64,000 nt of DNA, taken from assembly GCA_038025085.1 (NCBI GenBank), contig CM076140.1, forward strand, positions 24,522,501 through 24,586,500. The letters run 5' to 3'. Position numbers and translations under genes: made by a program. Under the pieces are notes generated by a model. That model searched no databases. It saw only the letters and a program-made list of their open reading frames with translations, and had not been told where the DNA came from. This DNA comes from Tetragonia tetragonoides (taxonomy: Eukaryota; Streptophyta; Magnoliopsida; Caryophyllales; Aizoaceae). Positions 14,541-23,890 of the stretch are shown piece after piece (the first letter of the stretch is position 1; each line of letters begins with the position of its first letter).

Positions 14541-17013
14541 TTTCTTTTGGATAGTAGTTAATGTATGTTGTGTTCAACTTGATACGTGGAGCAAATACTA
14601 AAAATATTTTCTTTAATCCTATGATTTCTTTTTTGACCAACTAGAAACGATGTGTGTGCAATTATATGGACTTTAATACTCTCGTTTTTCTGTGTATTGC
14701 TTGTCTACTGCAGTACTATATGAAAACTGGTGTGTGTAAGTTTGTAGAAAGGTGCAAGTTTCATCACCCGATTGATCGATCTGCACCCAAACTCAGTCTT
14801 GCAGGTCTTCCGAGGAGAGAGGTACGTCTTCTATGTTTCTAATGTACTGTTGAAATAAAAGTATTCCCTCTGTGTGGTGTGTTGGAGGTAGCATGTCTTC
14901 AGGCTGCTTGCTTATCATTTTTAAAAACTTTTATCTGTCGTAAATCTTTAATTTATATTTCCTCCGTCCCGTTTTTACGTTCACAGTTTGACATTGCACG
15001 GGTTCTAATGCAAGTGAACTTTGGCATTGACATTCCCCCTATGTCCTTACCTCAACTTTTTCTCTCTCTCCCCATTCCCACCCACCACCAGCCCCTCCCC
15101 ATTCCCCCACCACCAGCCCCCCAACCACGGAAACCCACCACCAGTCGCCACCCCAACCCCCACCACCAAACCCACCACCAGTTGCCACCTCGCCCACACC
15201 ACCAAACTATGTTGCTCGGACTCGGCTAAGTGTCGGAGTGTCAAGTACCCATACCCATGTCGGACTCGGCCATTTTATGAAAATTTTGCATGTTTTTCGC
15301 TGAAAATGGAGTGTCCAGTGCCCATACCCCATGTCGGAGTGTCCAGTGTCCGACACGGGTACTTGAGGAGAAATGAAGAGTCCGAGCAACATAGCCACCA
15401 AACCCACCAACCAGCCCCCACCAGGCCACCACCCCGAAATCCCACCCATAAAACCATTGAAAACCTCACCCTACCCCTGAAAGTCTGAAACCCCACCCAC
15501 CACCACCACCAATGGAAACCCACGAAACCCCACCACGGCCACCACTAATCAGATCCCACCACCACCAGCCCCCCACCCCACCCACGAAACTCTTAGCCCC
15601 CACGAAACCCCCCACCCCCACCACGAAACCCCCCACCCCCACCTACCATCCCACCACGAAACCTCACCCCCACCACGAAACCCCCACCTATCACTCCACC
15701 ACGAAACCCCAGCCGCACCACAAAACCCCACCCAACAGCCCACCCCCTTCTCTCTATCTCACCTCAGATCCCCACCCACCACTAGCCCCACCACGAAAAG
15801 ATGAGAGAGATATGTGCAGAGAGAGAGGAGAGATAGAGCCCCATAGGAGACGGAGCCCGCGAGGAGAGAGAAAGTGCGCCGGAAAGTTGTCGCCGGAAAG
15901 TTAAAACGCCAGCCGCCGGAAATGCCAGCCACCACTAGGAGAGAGAAAATGAGGGGGAGAGGTGAAAGTTGATTGTTAGAAATGAGGGGTAAACGGTAAT
16001 TTCATAGCAAAAAGTTTACTAAATAAGGAACTGTGAACGTAAACAGGGGACAAACCAAAAAGGAAACTGGGAACGTAAATGTGGGACTGAGGGAGTACAT
16101 TTTATGGTTGTTAAATGTTTTATTTTAAGTCCCATGTACGTTTGTTTGAAAAAGCTTGTTTTATTTATGCAGAGTTCAATTGATGATTTTTACTGTAAAA
16201 GAAAAACTTTGAGTTCCTGAATAGTCAAATTGATGCTTTCCACTTTAAAGAAAAAACATGAATGTACTAGTTCAAGTGTTTGTTGAATTTCCTGCAGTAG
16301 TTTTTTTTTGTCTTCTAGATGCACAAATAATTGGGTATAAAGTATCAGCTAGTTGCTATCAGTGATGTGTCAATTGCTCATTTTCGGTACTTTTGACTGT
16401 TGTGGAGATCAACCCTGTGTGGAATGTTTGGGACAACTTTGAGTTTGTGTCGTTCTCTATTAGTTTGGTCGGTGTCTAACAATAATTATGGTGTAGGAGA
16501 CTGTCCGTATTGAGAATAAAAATTTTCTCTGCAGTTACTTTTTTTTTTTTTTTTTTTTTTTTTTGCATGTCCAAGCAAACAGACACACGAAAACATTCCA
16601 TGGCTGGTCAAGTGGTTATTGGTTTAGTTTTTCTTCGTTAGACAATACAAAATGCGTTAAAAACACCACATGAAAAAGGGGCATACAGCCTATATCATCT
16701 GTGGCATGGAAATTAACCATGCAACCAGTTGATACTTGGGATGGATTATCTAGCCTTGTTATGTTTATTCTTATTGCTGCAAGTGTTGGTGCCTCGTTTA
16801 TAGGGCGTTTCACATTGCCCATACTACATGAAGACAGGCACATGTCGCTATGGCATGTCGTGCAAGTTTGACCACCCACCCCCAGGAGAAGTTATGGCCT
16901 TGGTGGCAGGAAAAGAAACATCTGCATTAGCCGTGGAGGAAGGGGAAATGAACGGAGAGAAGGTTGGTGTAGAGGAAGGAAAAAAGGACGAAGAGAAGGT
17001 TGAAACTAATTGA
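1..17013 (+). CDS. HUA1: CCCH zinc-finger protein, HUA1 / C3H37 type (3' part of gene)
   Basis: Exons read from GT-AG boundaries and frame: 1-12 (end of a cut exon), 3297-3353, 3436-3504, 3600-3656, 3783-3998, 6978-7015, 7107-7153, 7284-7402, 10159-10215, 14714-14821 and 16804-17013 (TGA stop). They encode five C-x8-C-x5-C-x3-H fingers, for example [20 protein letters not shown] and [20 protein letters not shown], with linkers [25 protein letters not shown] and [10 protein letters not shown] that match the HUA1 family. HUA1 proteins have six fingers, so finger 1 and the N-terminus lie upstream. Known role of the family: Arabidopsis HUA1 is a nuclear RNA-binding protein that helps process AGAMOUS pre-mRNA. 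The first 12 bases (T-S-A-L, then donor GTAAGT) join in phase with 3297. The tail after finger 6 is acidic and Glu-rich. Introns of 2.0-4.5 kb carry repeats, yet every exon keeps frame, so the gene looks intact. Intron phases were checked by hand; identity is sure, the 1-12 exon less so. Confidence 0.92.
407..540 (+). mobile_element. LINE 3' end fragment
   Basis: Translation reads [16 protein letters not shown], the C-terminal end seen in the LINE copies at 5885 and 11870 (SLWAKAAG...SYPV). A stop is followed by a short 3' tail with the hairpin GAGGAC-atctt-GTCCTC at 481-497. Heavily 5'-truncated; lies in the first HUA1 intron. Confidence 0.6.
711..800. repeat. Short tandem duplication
   Basis: The phrase ACACATTCCTTACAATATAG occurs twice about 50 bp apart (near 721 and 769), followed by similar GATGTTTT/GAGGTTTT. 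Non-coding, in the first HUA1 intron. Confidence 0.7.
1328..2108. mobile_element. Possible hAT-like non-autonomous element
   Basis: The left edge has GGCCACGTTTGTTTCACTTG and the right edge ATGAACCAAACAAG, which are partly inverted copies of each other and resemble the TGTTTGGTTCA-type ends of plant hAT MITEs. No clear target-site duplication was found. The interior has no supported gene. Weak call. Confidence 0.25.
2745..2820 (-). mobile_element. LINE 3' tail fragment
   Basis: Read on the minus strand this is a LINE 3' UTR: the hairpin GAGGAC-ttctt-GTCCTC (2802-2818), then a T-rich stretch ending in TTCTTATCTAAAAAC. It parallels the tails at 481 and 12762. The tract 2874-2900 just downstream is a T run followed by a G run. 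Confidence 0.5.
4031..4690. repeat. Direct repeats flanking a CT tract
   Basis: About 90 bp at 4036-4125 (ATTTAAACTACCTGAGTT ... GTGATTTTGTTTTGTTA) recur at 4606-4690 in the same orientation, bracketing the polypyrimidine tract. They lie in the 3.0-kb HUA1 intron after exon 3783-3998. Confidence 0.7.
4236..4514. repeat. Polypyrimidine (CT/CCT)n tract, ~278 bp
   Basis: Nearly every base on the plus strand is C or T, in mixed CTCTCT, CCCTCTCC and CCCCCC runs. Both strands stay open for about 100 codons here, but those frames are only SP/RE repeats and are not genes. Confidence 0.95.
4700..5230. repeat. Local imperfect duplication in intron
   Basis: The phrase GGAAAGGTTGGTGGGATTAC followed by ACATAAA and ATAGTCACAA occurs at about 4717 and again at about 5116. 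Nothing else was recognised in this stretch, and no gene. Confidence 0.55.
5596..5777. mobile_element. ~180-bp inverted-ended element, copy 1
   Basis: A degenerate member of the short element also found at 15207-15394, 43313-43440 and 49317-49501. It shares CTCGGCTATTTT, CATACCCATGTTGGAGT, GGTACTTGAGG and terminal GAGTC(C/T)-type ends. Non-coding. Confidence 0.5.
5885..6440 (+). mobile_element. 5'-truncated LINE, zf-RVT end
   Basis: Translation of 5894-6355 gives the zf-RVT region of a plant L1-type [24 protein letters not shown], then [14 protein letters not shown] and [17 protein letters not shown]. It aligns along its length with the copy at 11870-12838. It ends in a short 3' UTR and the tail TTATCTAAAAAAAG. 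It starts abruptly near 5885 and lacks the reverse transcriptase. Lies in a HUA1 intron. Confidence 0.85.
8836..8860. repeat. (GT)n/(AC)n palindromic microsatellite
   Basis: GTGTGTGTACACACACACAC-type run that is self-complementary around TGTACA. Intronic. Confidence 0.8.
8900..9195. mobile_element. Stowaway-like MITE (~295 bp)
   Basis: The left end ACTCCTTCCGTCTCAGGGAA with AATCTTTCTAC is the inverted complement of the right end GTAGAAAGATTTCC with ATAGGACGAAGGGAGTAT. The CTCC(C/T)TCCGTC start and the TA at the right edge fit the Stowaway/Tc1-Mariner MITE group. No ORF. Confidence 0.75.
9340..9380. repeat. (CTCTCC)n microsatellite
   Basis: Plus-strand run of CTCTCC units between two MITE/LINE insertions in the HUA1 intron 7403-10158. 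Confidence 0.85.
9440..9870 (-). mobile_element. 5'-truncated LINE fragment
   Basis: The minus strand encodes [20 protein letters not shown] and [13 protein letters not shown], then a stop and a 3' UTR with GAGGACTCATTGTCCCC and an A/T-rich end. This is the same C-terminal block as the LINEs at 5885, 10715 and 11870, but in opposite orientation and with frameshifts. Confidence 0.7.
10715..10900 (+). mobile_element. LINE C-terminal remnant
   Basis: Across shifted frames it reads [14 protein letters not shown], then [19 protein letters not shown], the end of the same LINE family. No poly(A) tail or target duplication was located. Confidence 0.65.
10928..10985. repeat. Minisatellite of AAACGTG-type units
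   Basis: About seven short units (GAAACGTGAAACGCGGAAAC and variants). Non-coding, just upstream of the tandem triplication. Confidence 0.8.
11870..12838 (+). mobile_element. 5'-truncated LINE with target-site duplication
   Basis: Encodes the end of a reverse transcriptase ORF ([20 protein letters not shown], then [16 protein letters not shown]) followed, after a shift near 12070, by the zf-RVT region ([20 protein letters not shown]) to ANL-stop at 12748. The 3' tail has GAGGACTCCTTGTTCTC (12762-12778) and ends ATCTAAAAAAAA. The flanks ATTTTTATCTCTGTGT (11854-11869) and ATTTTTCATCTCTGTGT (12840-12856) are a target duplication that matches the uninterrupted sister copies of the surrounding tandem unit. 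Confidence 0.93.
13145..14243. mobile_element. Mutator-like non-autonomous element (long TIRs)
   Basis: The left end CGCAATTTGGTGAAAACCAC and the right end GTGGTTTTCACCAAATTGCG are inverted copies. The inverted similarity extends about 180-190 bp inward (AAGTAAGGGATTTGGCCC-type blocks on both sides). The flanks TTCTTTTTAT at 13135-13144 and 14245-14254 look like a 10-bp target duplication, which fits the 8-11 bp duplications of MULEs. No transposase. The interior has (CT)25 at 13402-13451 and gene-like TCTCTC/GGGTTT-rich sequence that might be captured DNA. Confidence 0.85.
14503..14539. repeat. Poly(C) run, 37 bases
   Basis: Uninterrupted C from 14503 to 14539. Its length is likely uncertain in any assembly. 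Confidence 0.95.
14958..16095. mobile_element. Long Stowaway-like element with CCACC-rich interior
   Basis: The left end TTTCCTCCGTCCCGTTTTTA with CGTTCACAGTTT is inverted at the right (AAACTGGGAACGTAAATG with TGGGACTGAGGGAGTA). TA lies at both borders (14956-14957 and 16096-16097). At about 1.14 kb it is far longer than usual MITEs. Its middle (about 15070-15790) is almost wholly CCACC/ACCCC repeat with Pro-rich open frames that are not genes, and a smaller element (15207-15394) is nested in it. Confidence 0.75.
15207..15394. mobile_element. 188-bp inverted-ended element, copy 2 (best copy)
   Basis: The ends CTATGTTGCTCGGACTC and GAGTCCGAGCAACATAG are perfect inverted copies of 17 bp. Inside are repeated GTCGGAGTGTC and CCATACCC(C)ATGTCGG phrases. 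No coding capacity. Three degenerate relatives occur at 5596, 43313 and 49317. Confidence 0.85.
16539..16564. repeat. Poly(T) run, 26 bases
   Basis: T run followed by GCATGTCCAAGC. It could be the reversed poly(A) end of a retroposed fragment in the last HUA1 intron, but no body was recognised. Confidence 0.6.
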
Positions 17014-17359
17014 AGCGTGGCAGTGGACTGTTGTTTCGGGATGCTTGTATTTTGCTTGGAATTTTTAAACAATGTTCTTGTAGTGGGTCGTTTCGTATTA
17101 AACAGTCACATAGAAATACTGTAAAGGCTGATTTTGGGTAATAGTGAGTGTTCTTGTAGTTTATTTCTCATGTTGGCTTTTTTTGGGAAACTTTAATAGG
17201 TTCCCCGTTCCCCTATGTTTGAGATACTTCCGATTGATGCCCAGTATTTGGTTCCTCGTTTTACATAAGTGCTAGGTTCAATATCAATTTTGAACCGATA
17301 CAACATTTTTCCATATAAAATGACCTAAAAAGATATTGAACCAATAGATTTTTCGAGGG
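17014..17359 (+). other. HUA1 3' UTR and short intergenic stretch
   Basis: Follows the HUA1 stop. It contains AT-rich sequence with TATTAAACAG and AATAGTGAGT but no clear AATAAA. Nothing else was recognised before the LINE fragment that begins near 17360. Confidence 0.5.
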
Positions 17360-18872
17360 CCATGGCGAAGGGACCTCAATCCCAGGCTCGAGAAAGTAAG
17401 CAACAACAATCTAATAGTAAACAGGTAAAGAAGAAAAAAAGAGAGATTGAAACCCAGAAGTCTATGAATAATTTTCCTAACTCTGGGAATTCTTGACGGA
17501 TACGAACTATTAATGATATTGTACGAATCAACCTTTTGGGTCTTGCTGGGTAATCATTGATTATATGGCTACTCCCGTGAGGGAAGATGTACTTTCTCCC
17601 CTAAAACCTTAGAGTTCGATGCGATTGGCGACAAATGTCAGCTTGAGGTGGGGGTTGGCCAAATCGACAACCACGAAGTGAAGAATCGGAGTGGAGGCTA
17701 TCCTTGAGGATGGGTCAGCCATGTATGCTCCTTCAGGTCCAGCTGTTACTCCTACTTCAGCACGGCGAGTGTTAATTCCAAACACCCCGAATGATCAGGT
17801 AAACCTTAATCAACCACGTCCTTGGAATCAAGCTAAAACGTCGGTGAAATTCACATTTTCTAACATTCAAGGGCAGATTGATTACTGGAGGAATGCTATT
17901 GTGTGCTATGTTCTGGGGCAAACCCTCCAATTGCTGTTATGGAAGGGTATTTTCGAAGAATTTGGGGCAAATTAGGTGTTGATAAAATCTCTACACTTCT
18001 TAAAGCGGTTTTTCTAGTTCCGTTCAAAACCTTTCAAAATTAAAATAAACAAAAATCCTTAGAAATTAGGTCCATTAACTTTAGTGGGAGTCCGGTTATC
18101 ATGATATATTGGGTTCCTAATTTAGATTTGGAAAGTGATGGGATTAAAATGGTTCCCATATGGATCAAGCTACCTGCTAGATGTTAAGTATTGGGCAACC
18201 TACCACAGAAGATAAAACACGATTGGGTTATGCTAGTATTCACATTGAGGTGTCAGTGGATTAAGCGTACCCTAAGGTTATTTTCTTCGAAGATGAATGG
18301 GGTAAACTCATTTATGAGGAGGTCATCTACAACCGGAAGCCTATCTTATGCTCTAAATGCAAGGGCTATAGTCATAGCTTAACTGAATGCAAGAAGTAAA
18401 TGTCAGGGCGTATAATTTGGGTGGAGGAAGAAAACCCTAAAAAGCAGGTTCCAGGTTGCTCACAAATTGGAGGCGACTCCAAATGAGTTACAATAACCAA
18501 AGAACTAAAGAAGACTGGCAAAAACAAAGAGATAAATGTGCAAACTTGTAAGGCTTCAACCTCTAACTCTTTTAATGCATTGGATGGTAATGTAAGATCG
18601 CATTGTGGACATCTCAATATCTAGTCTGGGTTCTGTTGATAATGAAGAGTCAGTATCTCATACGGAGAGTTGGGAGGTTTAAACTTTTGACTGTTATAAG
18701 GATCTTGAAGCGGGGGTTTCCCCCTCTCGGGATGGATAATATCTGCAGCTGGAACATCAGAGGTCTTAACTTACCTAGCAAACAACAACTTGTTAGAAAC
18801 TCTTTATTTACCTTTCAAGTTGGGTTACTTGGCCTGTATGAAATAAGGGTGAAAGAAATTAACTAAAAAGAT
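17360..18872 (+). mobile_element. LINE 5' fragment: ORF1 and start of ORF2
   Basis: ORF1 starts MAKGPQSQARESKQQQ at 17361, and later frames give VKFTFSNIQGQIDYWRNAIV (DUF4283-like) and a zinc knuckle CSKCKGYSHSLTEC. ORF2 starts at 18732 with MDNICSWNIRGLNLPSKQQL, the endonuclease N-terminus. Several stops and frameshifts. The copy is cut at its 3' side just before a SINE, the reverse of the usual 5' truncation. Confidence 0.8.
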
Positions 18873-19158
18873 ACCAACCGACAAGGGTAGTGGTCTAGTG
18901 GTTCCAAGTTTACTCCCAATTAGTTTGGTAAGTAAGGTTATGGGTTCGAATCCCCATTCCTCCCATGCCTTGTGTCTGCTGGCTTCTAGGAACTATACTA
19001 GCCCCTTGTTGGTGCTACGTTGACGAGGTCAGTTCTTGCGCTGGTTGTTCAGCTAGTCTGATATGTTCGCTATTTACACGAGAGTCCGAACATGATGTAG
19101 CGGGGGGTGCCTCAGTCACCATTCACTTGCACCCTCTTTTTAATGAGGAAAAAAAAAG
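18873..19158 (+). mobile_element. tRNA-derived SINE
   Basis: Starts ACCAACCGACAAGGGTAG. It has an A-box-like TGGTCTAGTGGTTCC and a B box GGTTCGAATCC in tRNA-like spacing, then a tRNA-unrelated body and a short A tail (19149-19157). The same family is at 52304-52585, and a 5'-shortened copy is at 26328-26570. Confidence 0.85.
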
Positions 19159-19242
19159 TATAAAAATACCACTCTTAATCTTTGCTCTGATTGGTGTATT
19201 ACATCAAATAGCTCTTTTTATCCAAATGGTATGTAGAATATG

Positions 19243-20026
19243 TTTTTTTTTTGTTCAATAACAAACTCATTTTATTAACCAAGAATACCCGTGAAATTAC
19301 AAATGGGGTTTGACACTACCACCCAGCACTCATATAACAAAACACTAAGCAAGATGCAATATCTATCAGTAGATACAATTGTGTCACCTTTTAGGAAGGG
19401 TACAAAATTACATCCTCATCATATAGTTGCATACATGGAATTACAATTGAGGAAGACAATTTAGCTGCCATAAAAACTTCTTCCATTTCTCAAATCTAGA
19501 TCCCGTCAAGTGCAGCTCACTAACAATGTTGTGCACAATACCTACAGCAGCAGGAGGTTCTTGAACAAAACGCAATTTGTTTCTTGCCATTCATATGTAG
19601 TACACTGTTGCTGCAAACAGGAAGGTGAGTATGCATAGTTGTGGTTTATTATTCCTCACTATTGTCTGCAACCAGAGTACCTCATCATCCCAACTTGGTG
19701 GTTTTCTGTTGATCCCATACAATCTCATAATTGTAGACGATATATCATTTGAGAATTTGCACTCAAAGAACAAGTGCGCCATAGTTTCATCCACATCAGA
19801 GTTGCAGAGAGAGCAAGCAAGAGGAATCTGTAATCCCCATATAACACACATACTAGCAGTATTCAATCTGTCATGAAAAGCTATCCAGATAATAAACTTG
19901 TTGTCTAGAGATCAGACCTGGTGCCATTATCAATCTTTTCCAAGCAACATTAGGAGAGGAAGGACGTAAGAACTCATAAGCTTGTTTTATGTTAATTTAC
20001 CCAAAGTTGTGTATTTCTGAAGTTGT
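19243..20026 (-). mobile_element. 3' half of a LINE split by copia element
   Basis: The minus strand reads INIKQAYEFLRPSSPNVAWK, MCVIWGLQIPLACSLCNSDV and DETMAHLFFECKFSNDIS, the zf-RVT end. The reversed poly(A) tail is at 19243-19252. Its 5' half lies beyond the copia element at 28040-29708. The 9-bp TAGAATATG at 19234-19242 and 29709-29717 fits one target duplication around the whole LINE. Confidence 0.85.
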
Positions 20027-20632
20027 TGTTGAAGGAATTTCTAACCACTAACATGATCATACATGCATAATAGAAATTCGATTAACCCAGAAAACATGTG
20101 ATTACTGTAATTAAATATCAAATCGAAATTCTACGTCACTCCTTGGTCGCTGGTTGGATGAACAGTGGTTGGGTATGGATGAACACGTCAGATGTCGTGC
20201 CTCAACTGGTATCCACACACAGGCTCGAATCCACACGTCAGTATGCTACTACAGCGATCCCGTTCACAACCTCCGTTCTCTCCTTACTCTAATGACACAC
20301 AGTTAGGATTTCGTGAAAACTGATTATCACGTGTAACCCTAACTGATCAGAAGTCACGATATATATAGGGAGGCAGGAGGGCTGATTAGGTTATATGTGT
20401 AATGGGCCTAATCCGAATTAGACCCTTCTAATAAAACGAGTCTGTTAAGTGTGCGACCCTGCTGGTTTACTTAATGTGGCAGTAAGTCCAAAACTCTTTT
20501 CAAGCCCACAAACCGTAATTGGTTTCTAGCAAAACATAACGATTACCCATATTAAGTTAAGATCGGTTTCCATAGTCCAACTAATAATGCGATTATTAAT
20601 TCTTATGATTAGTTCATAGGGCAAATCCAACA
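20027..20632 (-). repeat. Copia 3' LTR
   Basis: On the plus strand it begins TGTTGAAGG and ends CCAACA. The polypurine tract abuts at 20633. By eye it differs from the other LTR at roughly 20 of 606 positions. Confidence 0.9.
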
Positions 20633-20646
20633 ATCTCCCACTTGCA
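20633..20646 (-). promoter_or_regulatory. Copia polypurine tract
   Basis: The minus strand reads GCAAGTGGGAGAT directly before the LTR start TGTTGGATT. This is the expected primer site for plus-strand DNA synthesis and confirms the element's orientation. Confidence 0.85.
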
Positions 20647-21356
20647 CTATAGCTAATCATACATCGATGATCCCTTTGTCATGTGATACCTAAATTGACC
20701 ATAAGGAAGGAGTAGTGTCATCCCTATATAGTTCAATTATGACTTTCTCGATTCCGCAGTTTAACTGTTTAAAACAAACGATTGACTTTCAATCCATTTG
20801 AGCACGGCCATGCATTTCACAGTTTAAACTCATCGAGGGGCCCACAGATATCTTACTCCCGTTAGATGAGAGTGACAAATCCCATCTTGCTCACTCACAT
20901 TCCTCCGCATGACTTATAACACATTTGATTAAGGATTAACGTTTGATAATATCAAGATATGCTAAACATCATGTAGGAAACCATGGTGAGTTCAGGTCAA
21001 AGGATCAAATTAAAAGTTGCATATGAAAAACATTGATGACACTTATATAACAATCCTTTCAATGTTTTTGAATGGGTCGGTCCAATACAATGTTCTCTAA
21101 CATTTATCCATGTGATCAATTTCATATCTCATAATTATGACCTGTGAAACTTGGTCATCAATCAATCCACATGATAGTCTCAATAGTTATCAAATTCCCA
21201 CAAATAATGATAACTGACTACGGACAATTAGAATAATTATATTTATAACAATACAGTCTCACAATCAAGTCACATACTTGATGAACTACATCATATAAAT
21301 TATTCATTGGGACAGCAATAAATAAATCGAACATAAGTCACAAAATAAACCTCCCA
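20647..21356 (-). other. Copia 3' untranslated internal region
   Basis: AT-rich sequence between the RNase H stop and the polypurine tract. No ORF or other feature was recognised. A second purine stretch, AGTGGGAGG, lies near 21351-21360. Confidence 0.6.
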
Positions 21357-23885
21357 CTAGGACAGAGACCAATCATTCATGAATCTAAGTCCTTGTGCAA
21401 TAGTATGACGCTCATGCTTATCCTGTGGTAGAGGCTTAGTCAGCGGATCAACAATGTTCATTTCCGATGATACTCTGCACACCTTGACATCTCCCATTTG
21501 TACAAAACTTCGTATCAAATGGTAACGTCTGAGTATATGCCTAGTTTTCTGATGATCCCTAGGCTCCTTCGCCAGTGCAATGGCCCCATTACTGTCACAA
21601 TAAAGGTCCATTGGATTTGAACTATTAGGTATCACCCCAAGTTCAATGATGAATTTTCGAATCCACACTGCTTCTTTTGCTGCTTCAGAAGCAACAATAT
21701 ACTCGGCCTTTGTTGTAGAATCAGCAACTGTATGTTGTTTGGAACTCTTTCAACTAACTGCTCCTCCATTCAGAATGAACACAAATCCTGACTGCGATCG
21801 GGAATCATCCTTATCCGTTTGGAAGCTTGCATCAGTGTAACCACTTACAGTGAGTTCCTCTTCACCATTATAGACAAGAAACACATCCTTAGTCCTTCTC
21901 AAGTACTTGAGGATGCTCTTGACTGCGACCCAGTGACTTTCACCTGGATTAGATTGGTATCTACTCGTCATGCTCAAAGCACAAGCAACGTCAGGACAAG
22001 TACACATCATGGCATACATGATAGAACCTGTAGCAGAAGCATAAGGAATTCTACTCATGCGATCTCGCTCATCTTGTGTCGAAGGACACTGAGTCTTGCT
22101 AAGAGTTATGCCATGTGACATGGAAAGATTACCTTTCTTGGAATCTTGCATGTTGAACCTTTTCAACACCTTATCTATATAGGTACTCTGGCTTAAGCCC
22201 AAGAGTCTTTTTGATCTATCTCTATAGATCCTAATCCCCAAGATATAGGTTGCCTCTCCCATGTCTTTCATTGAGAAACACTTTTCCAAAAAGGCCTTGA
22301 CTGACTGAAGTGTAGGAATATCATTTCCGATCAGTAATATGTCGTCCACATATAAGACCAAGAATACCACAGCGCTCCCACTAACCTTCTTGTAAACACA
22401 AGGTTCTTCTTCGCATCTAAGGAAATCAAACTCTTTGATTGCCTCATTGAAGTGAAGATTCCAACTCCTGGATGCTTGCTTCAATCCATAAATAGATCGC
22501 TGAAGCTTGCATACCTTTCCTCCTGGTGATGTGAAGCCCTCGGGTTGTATCATGTACACATCCTCTTCCAGGTTTCCATTAAGGAAAACTGTCTTCACAT
22601 CCATCTGCCATATCTCATAGTCAAAATATGCAGCAATGGCAAGGAGTATCCTAATGGATTTAAGCATTGCGACGGGCGAAAAGGTTTTATCATAATTTAT
22701 CCCATGAATTTGATTATAACCTTTTGCCACCAATCGTGCCTTGAATATATAAACATTCTCATGCATGTCAATTTTCTTCTTGAAAACCCAATTACACTCA
22801 ATGGTTTTTACGCCATCAGATGGGTCTATCAAAGTCCATACTTTGTTTTCATACATGGAATCCATTTCAGATTTCATGGCTTGAAGCCATTTGTCGGAAT
22901 CTGGGCCCATCATTGCTTCCGTGTAGGTCGTAGGCTCGTCATCCTCTATTAATAATATATGACGATGTTCAGTCACCAAGAAACCATATCTAATGGGTTC
23001 TCGGCGCTCTCTTTCAGACCTACAAGGGGATGGTGCCACAGGTGTAGCTACTACAACATCTTGTAAACTACTTTGAGTCTCCTCAGAAATTGGAGTACTC
23101 TCCTGTGGCTCTTGAACCTCTTCGAGTTGTACTTTACTCCCACTGGTTCCTTTAAAAAGAAACTCTCTTTCTAAGAAGACACCATGTCGAGCCACAAACA
23201 CTTTGTTGTCGGTGGGATGGTAAAAGTAATATCCTTTAGTTTCTTTAGGATATCCCACAAAGAAGCATTTATCAGATTTAGGTCCAAGCTTATCAGAAAG
23301 TAAACGTTTTACATAAGCTTCACAACCCCAAATCTTTAGAAAAGTCAAGCTGGGAACTTTTCCCATCCATTTCTCAAATGGTGTCTTTTCTACTGATTTT
23401 GATGGACTCCTATTAAGTGTGAACACGACTGTCTCAAGAGCATATCCCCAAAAAGATATTGGAAGACTAGTAAGGCTCATCATTGATCGAACCATGTCTA
23501 ACAAAGTTCGATTTCTCCTCTCCGATACACCATTCCATTGAGGTGTACCTGGAGGGGTGAGTTGTAAAACAATTCCACAATCTTTCAAATGACTATCACA
23601 CTCTTGGCTTAGATACTCACCCCCTCGATCTGATTGAAGGGCTTTAATCTTTTTTCCAAGTTGATTTTGTACTTCATTCTGAAACTCCCTGAACTTTTCA
23701 AAGGATTCAGATTTATGCCTCATCAAGTAGACATAACCATACCTGCTGAAGTCATCAGTAAAGGTAATGAAGTAGTGGTAACCTCCTCTAGCAGCTGTAC
23801 TTAATGGTCCGCATACATCAGTATGTATGAGGCCTAATAAATCACTTGCTCTCTCAATATGACCAGTGAAAGATGCCTTAGTCAT
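21357..23885 (-). pseudogene. Copia pol: integrase, reverse transcriptase, RNase H (broken)
   Basis: Integrase core: HTDVCGPL, TDDFSRYGYVY and SDRGGEYLS with the D-D-E spacing. Reverse transcriptase: YDKTFSPVAMLKSIR, YGLKQASRSW and YVDDILLIGND. RNase H: GYTDASFQ, then DLYCDSNGAIALA and TRHILRRYH. An in-frame TGA at 21750-21752 splits the RNase H after GGAVS, and the frame continues to 21357. Upstream the frame is offset by one base from the gag-protease frame near 23935. Known role: DNA integration and copying of the element RNA. Confidence 0.92.
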
Positions 23886-23890
23886 CTTCC

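Noticed and set aside
15070..15790. CRISPR-like regular repeats
   Set aside because: Plant nuclear DNA; units are irregular CCACC simple repeats without unique spacers.
15021..15904. Pro-rich ORFs of 130-155 codons
   Set aside because: They come from the CCACC simple repeat inside a MITE in a HUA1 intron; no known domain and both strands are open.
18900..18960. Possible tRNA gene (B box GGTTCGAATCC)
   Set aside because: No cloverleaf can be formed and the sequence continues into a SINE body with poly(A); it is a tRNA-derived SINE.
22545..22952. Plus-strand ORF of 135 codons inside the copia pol
   Set aside because: Antisense shadow of the reverse transcriptase; no domain.
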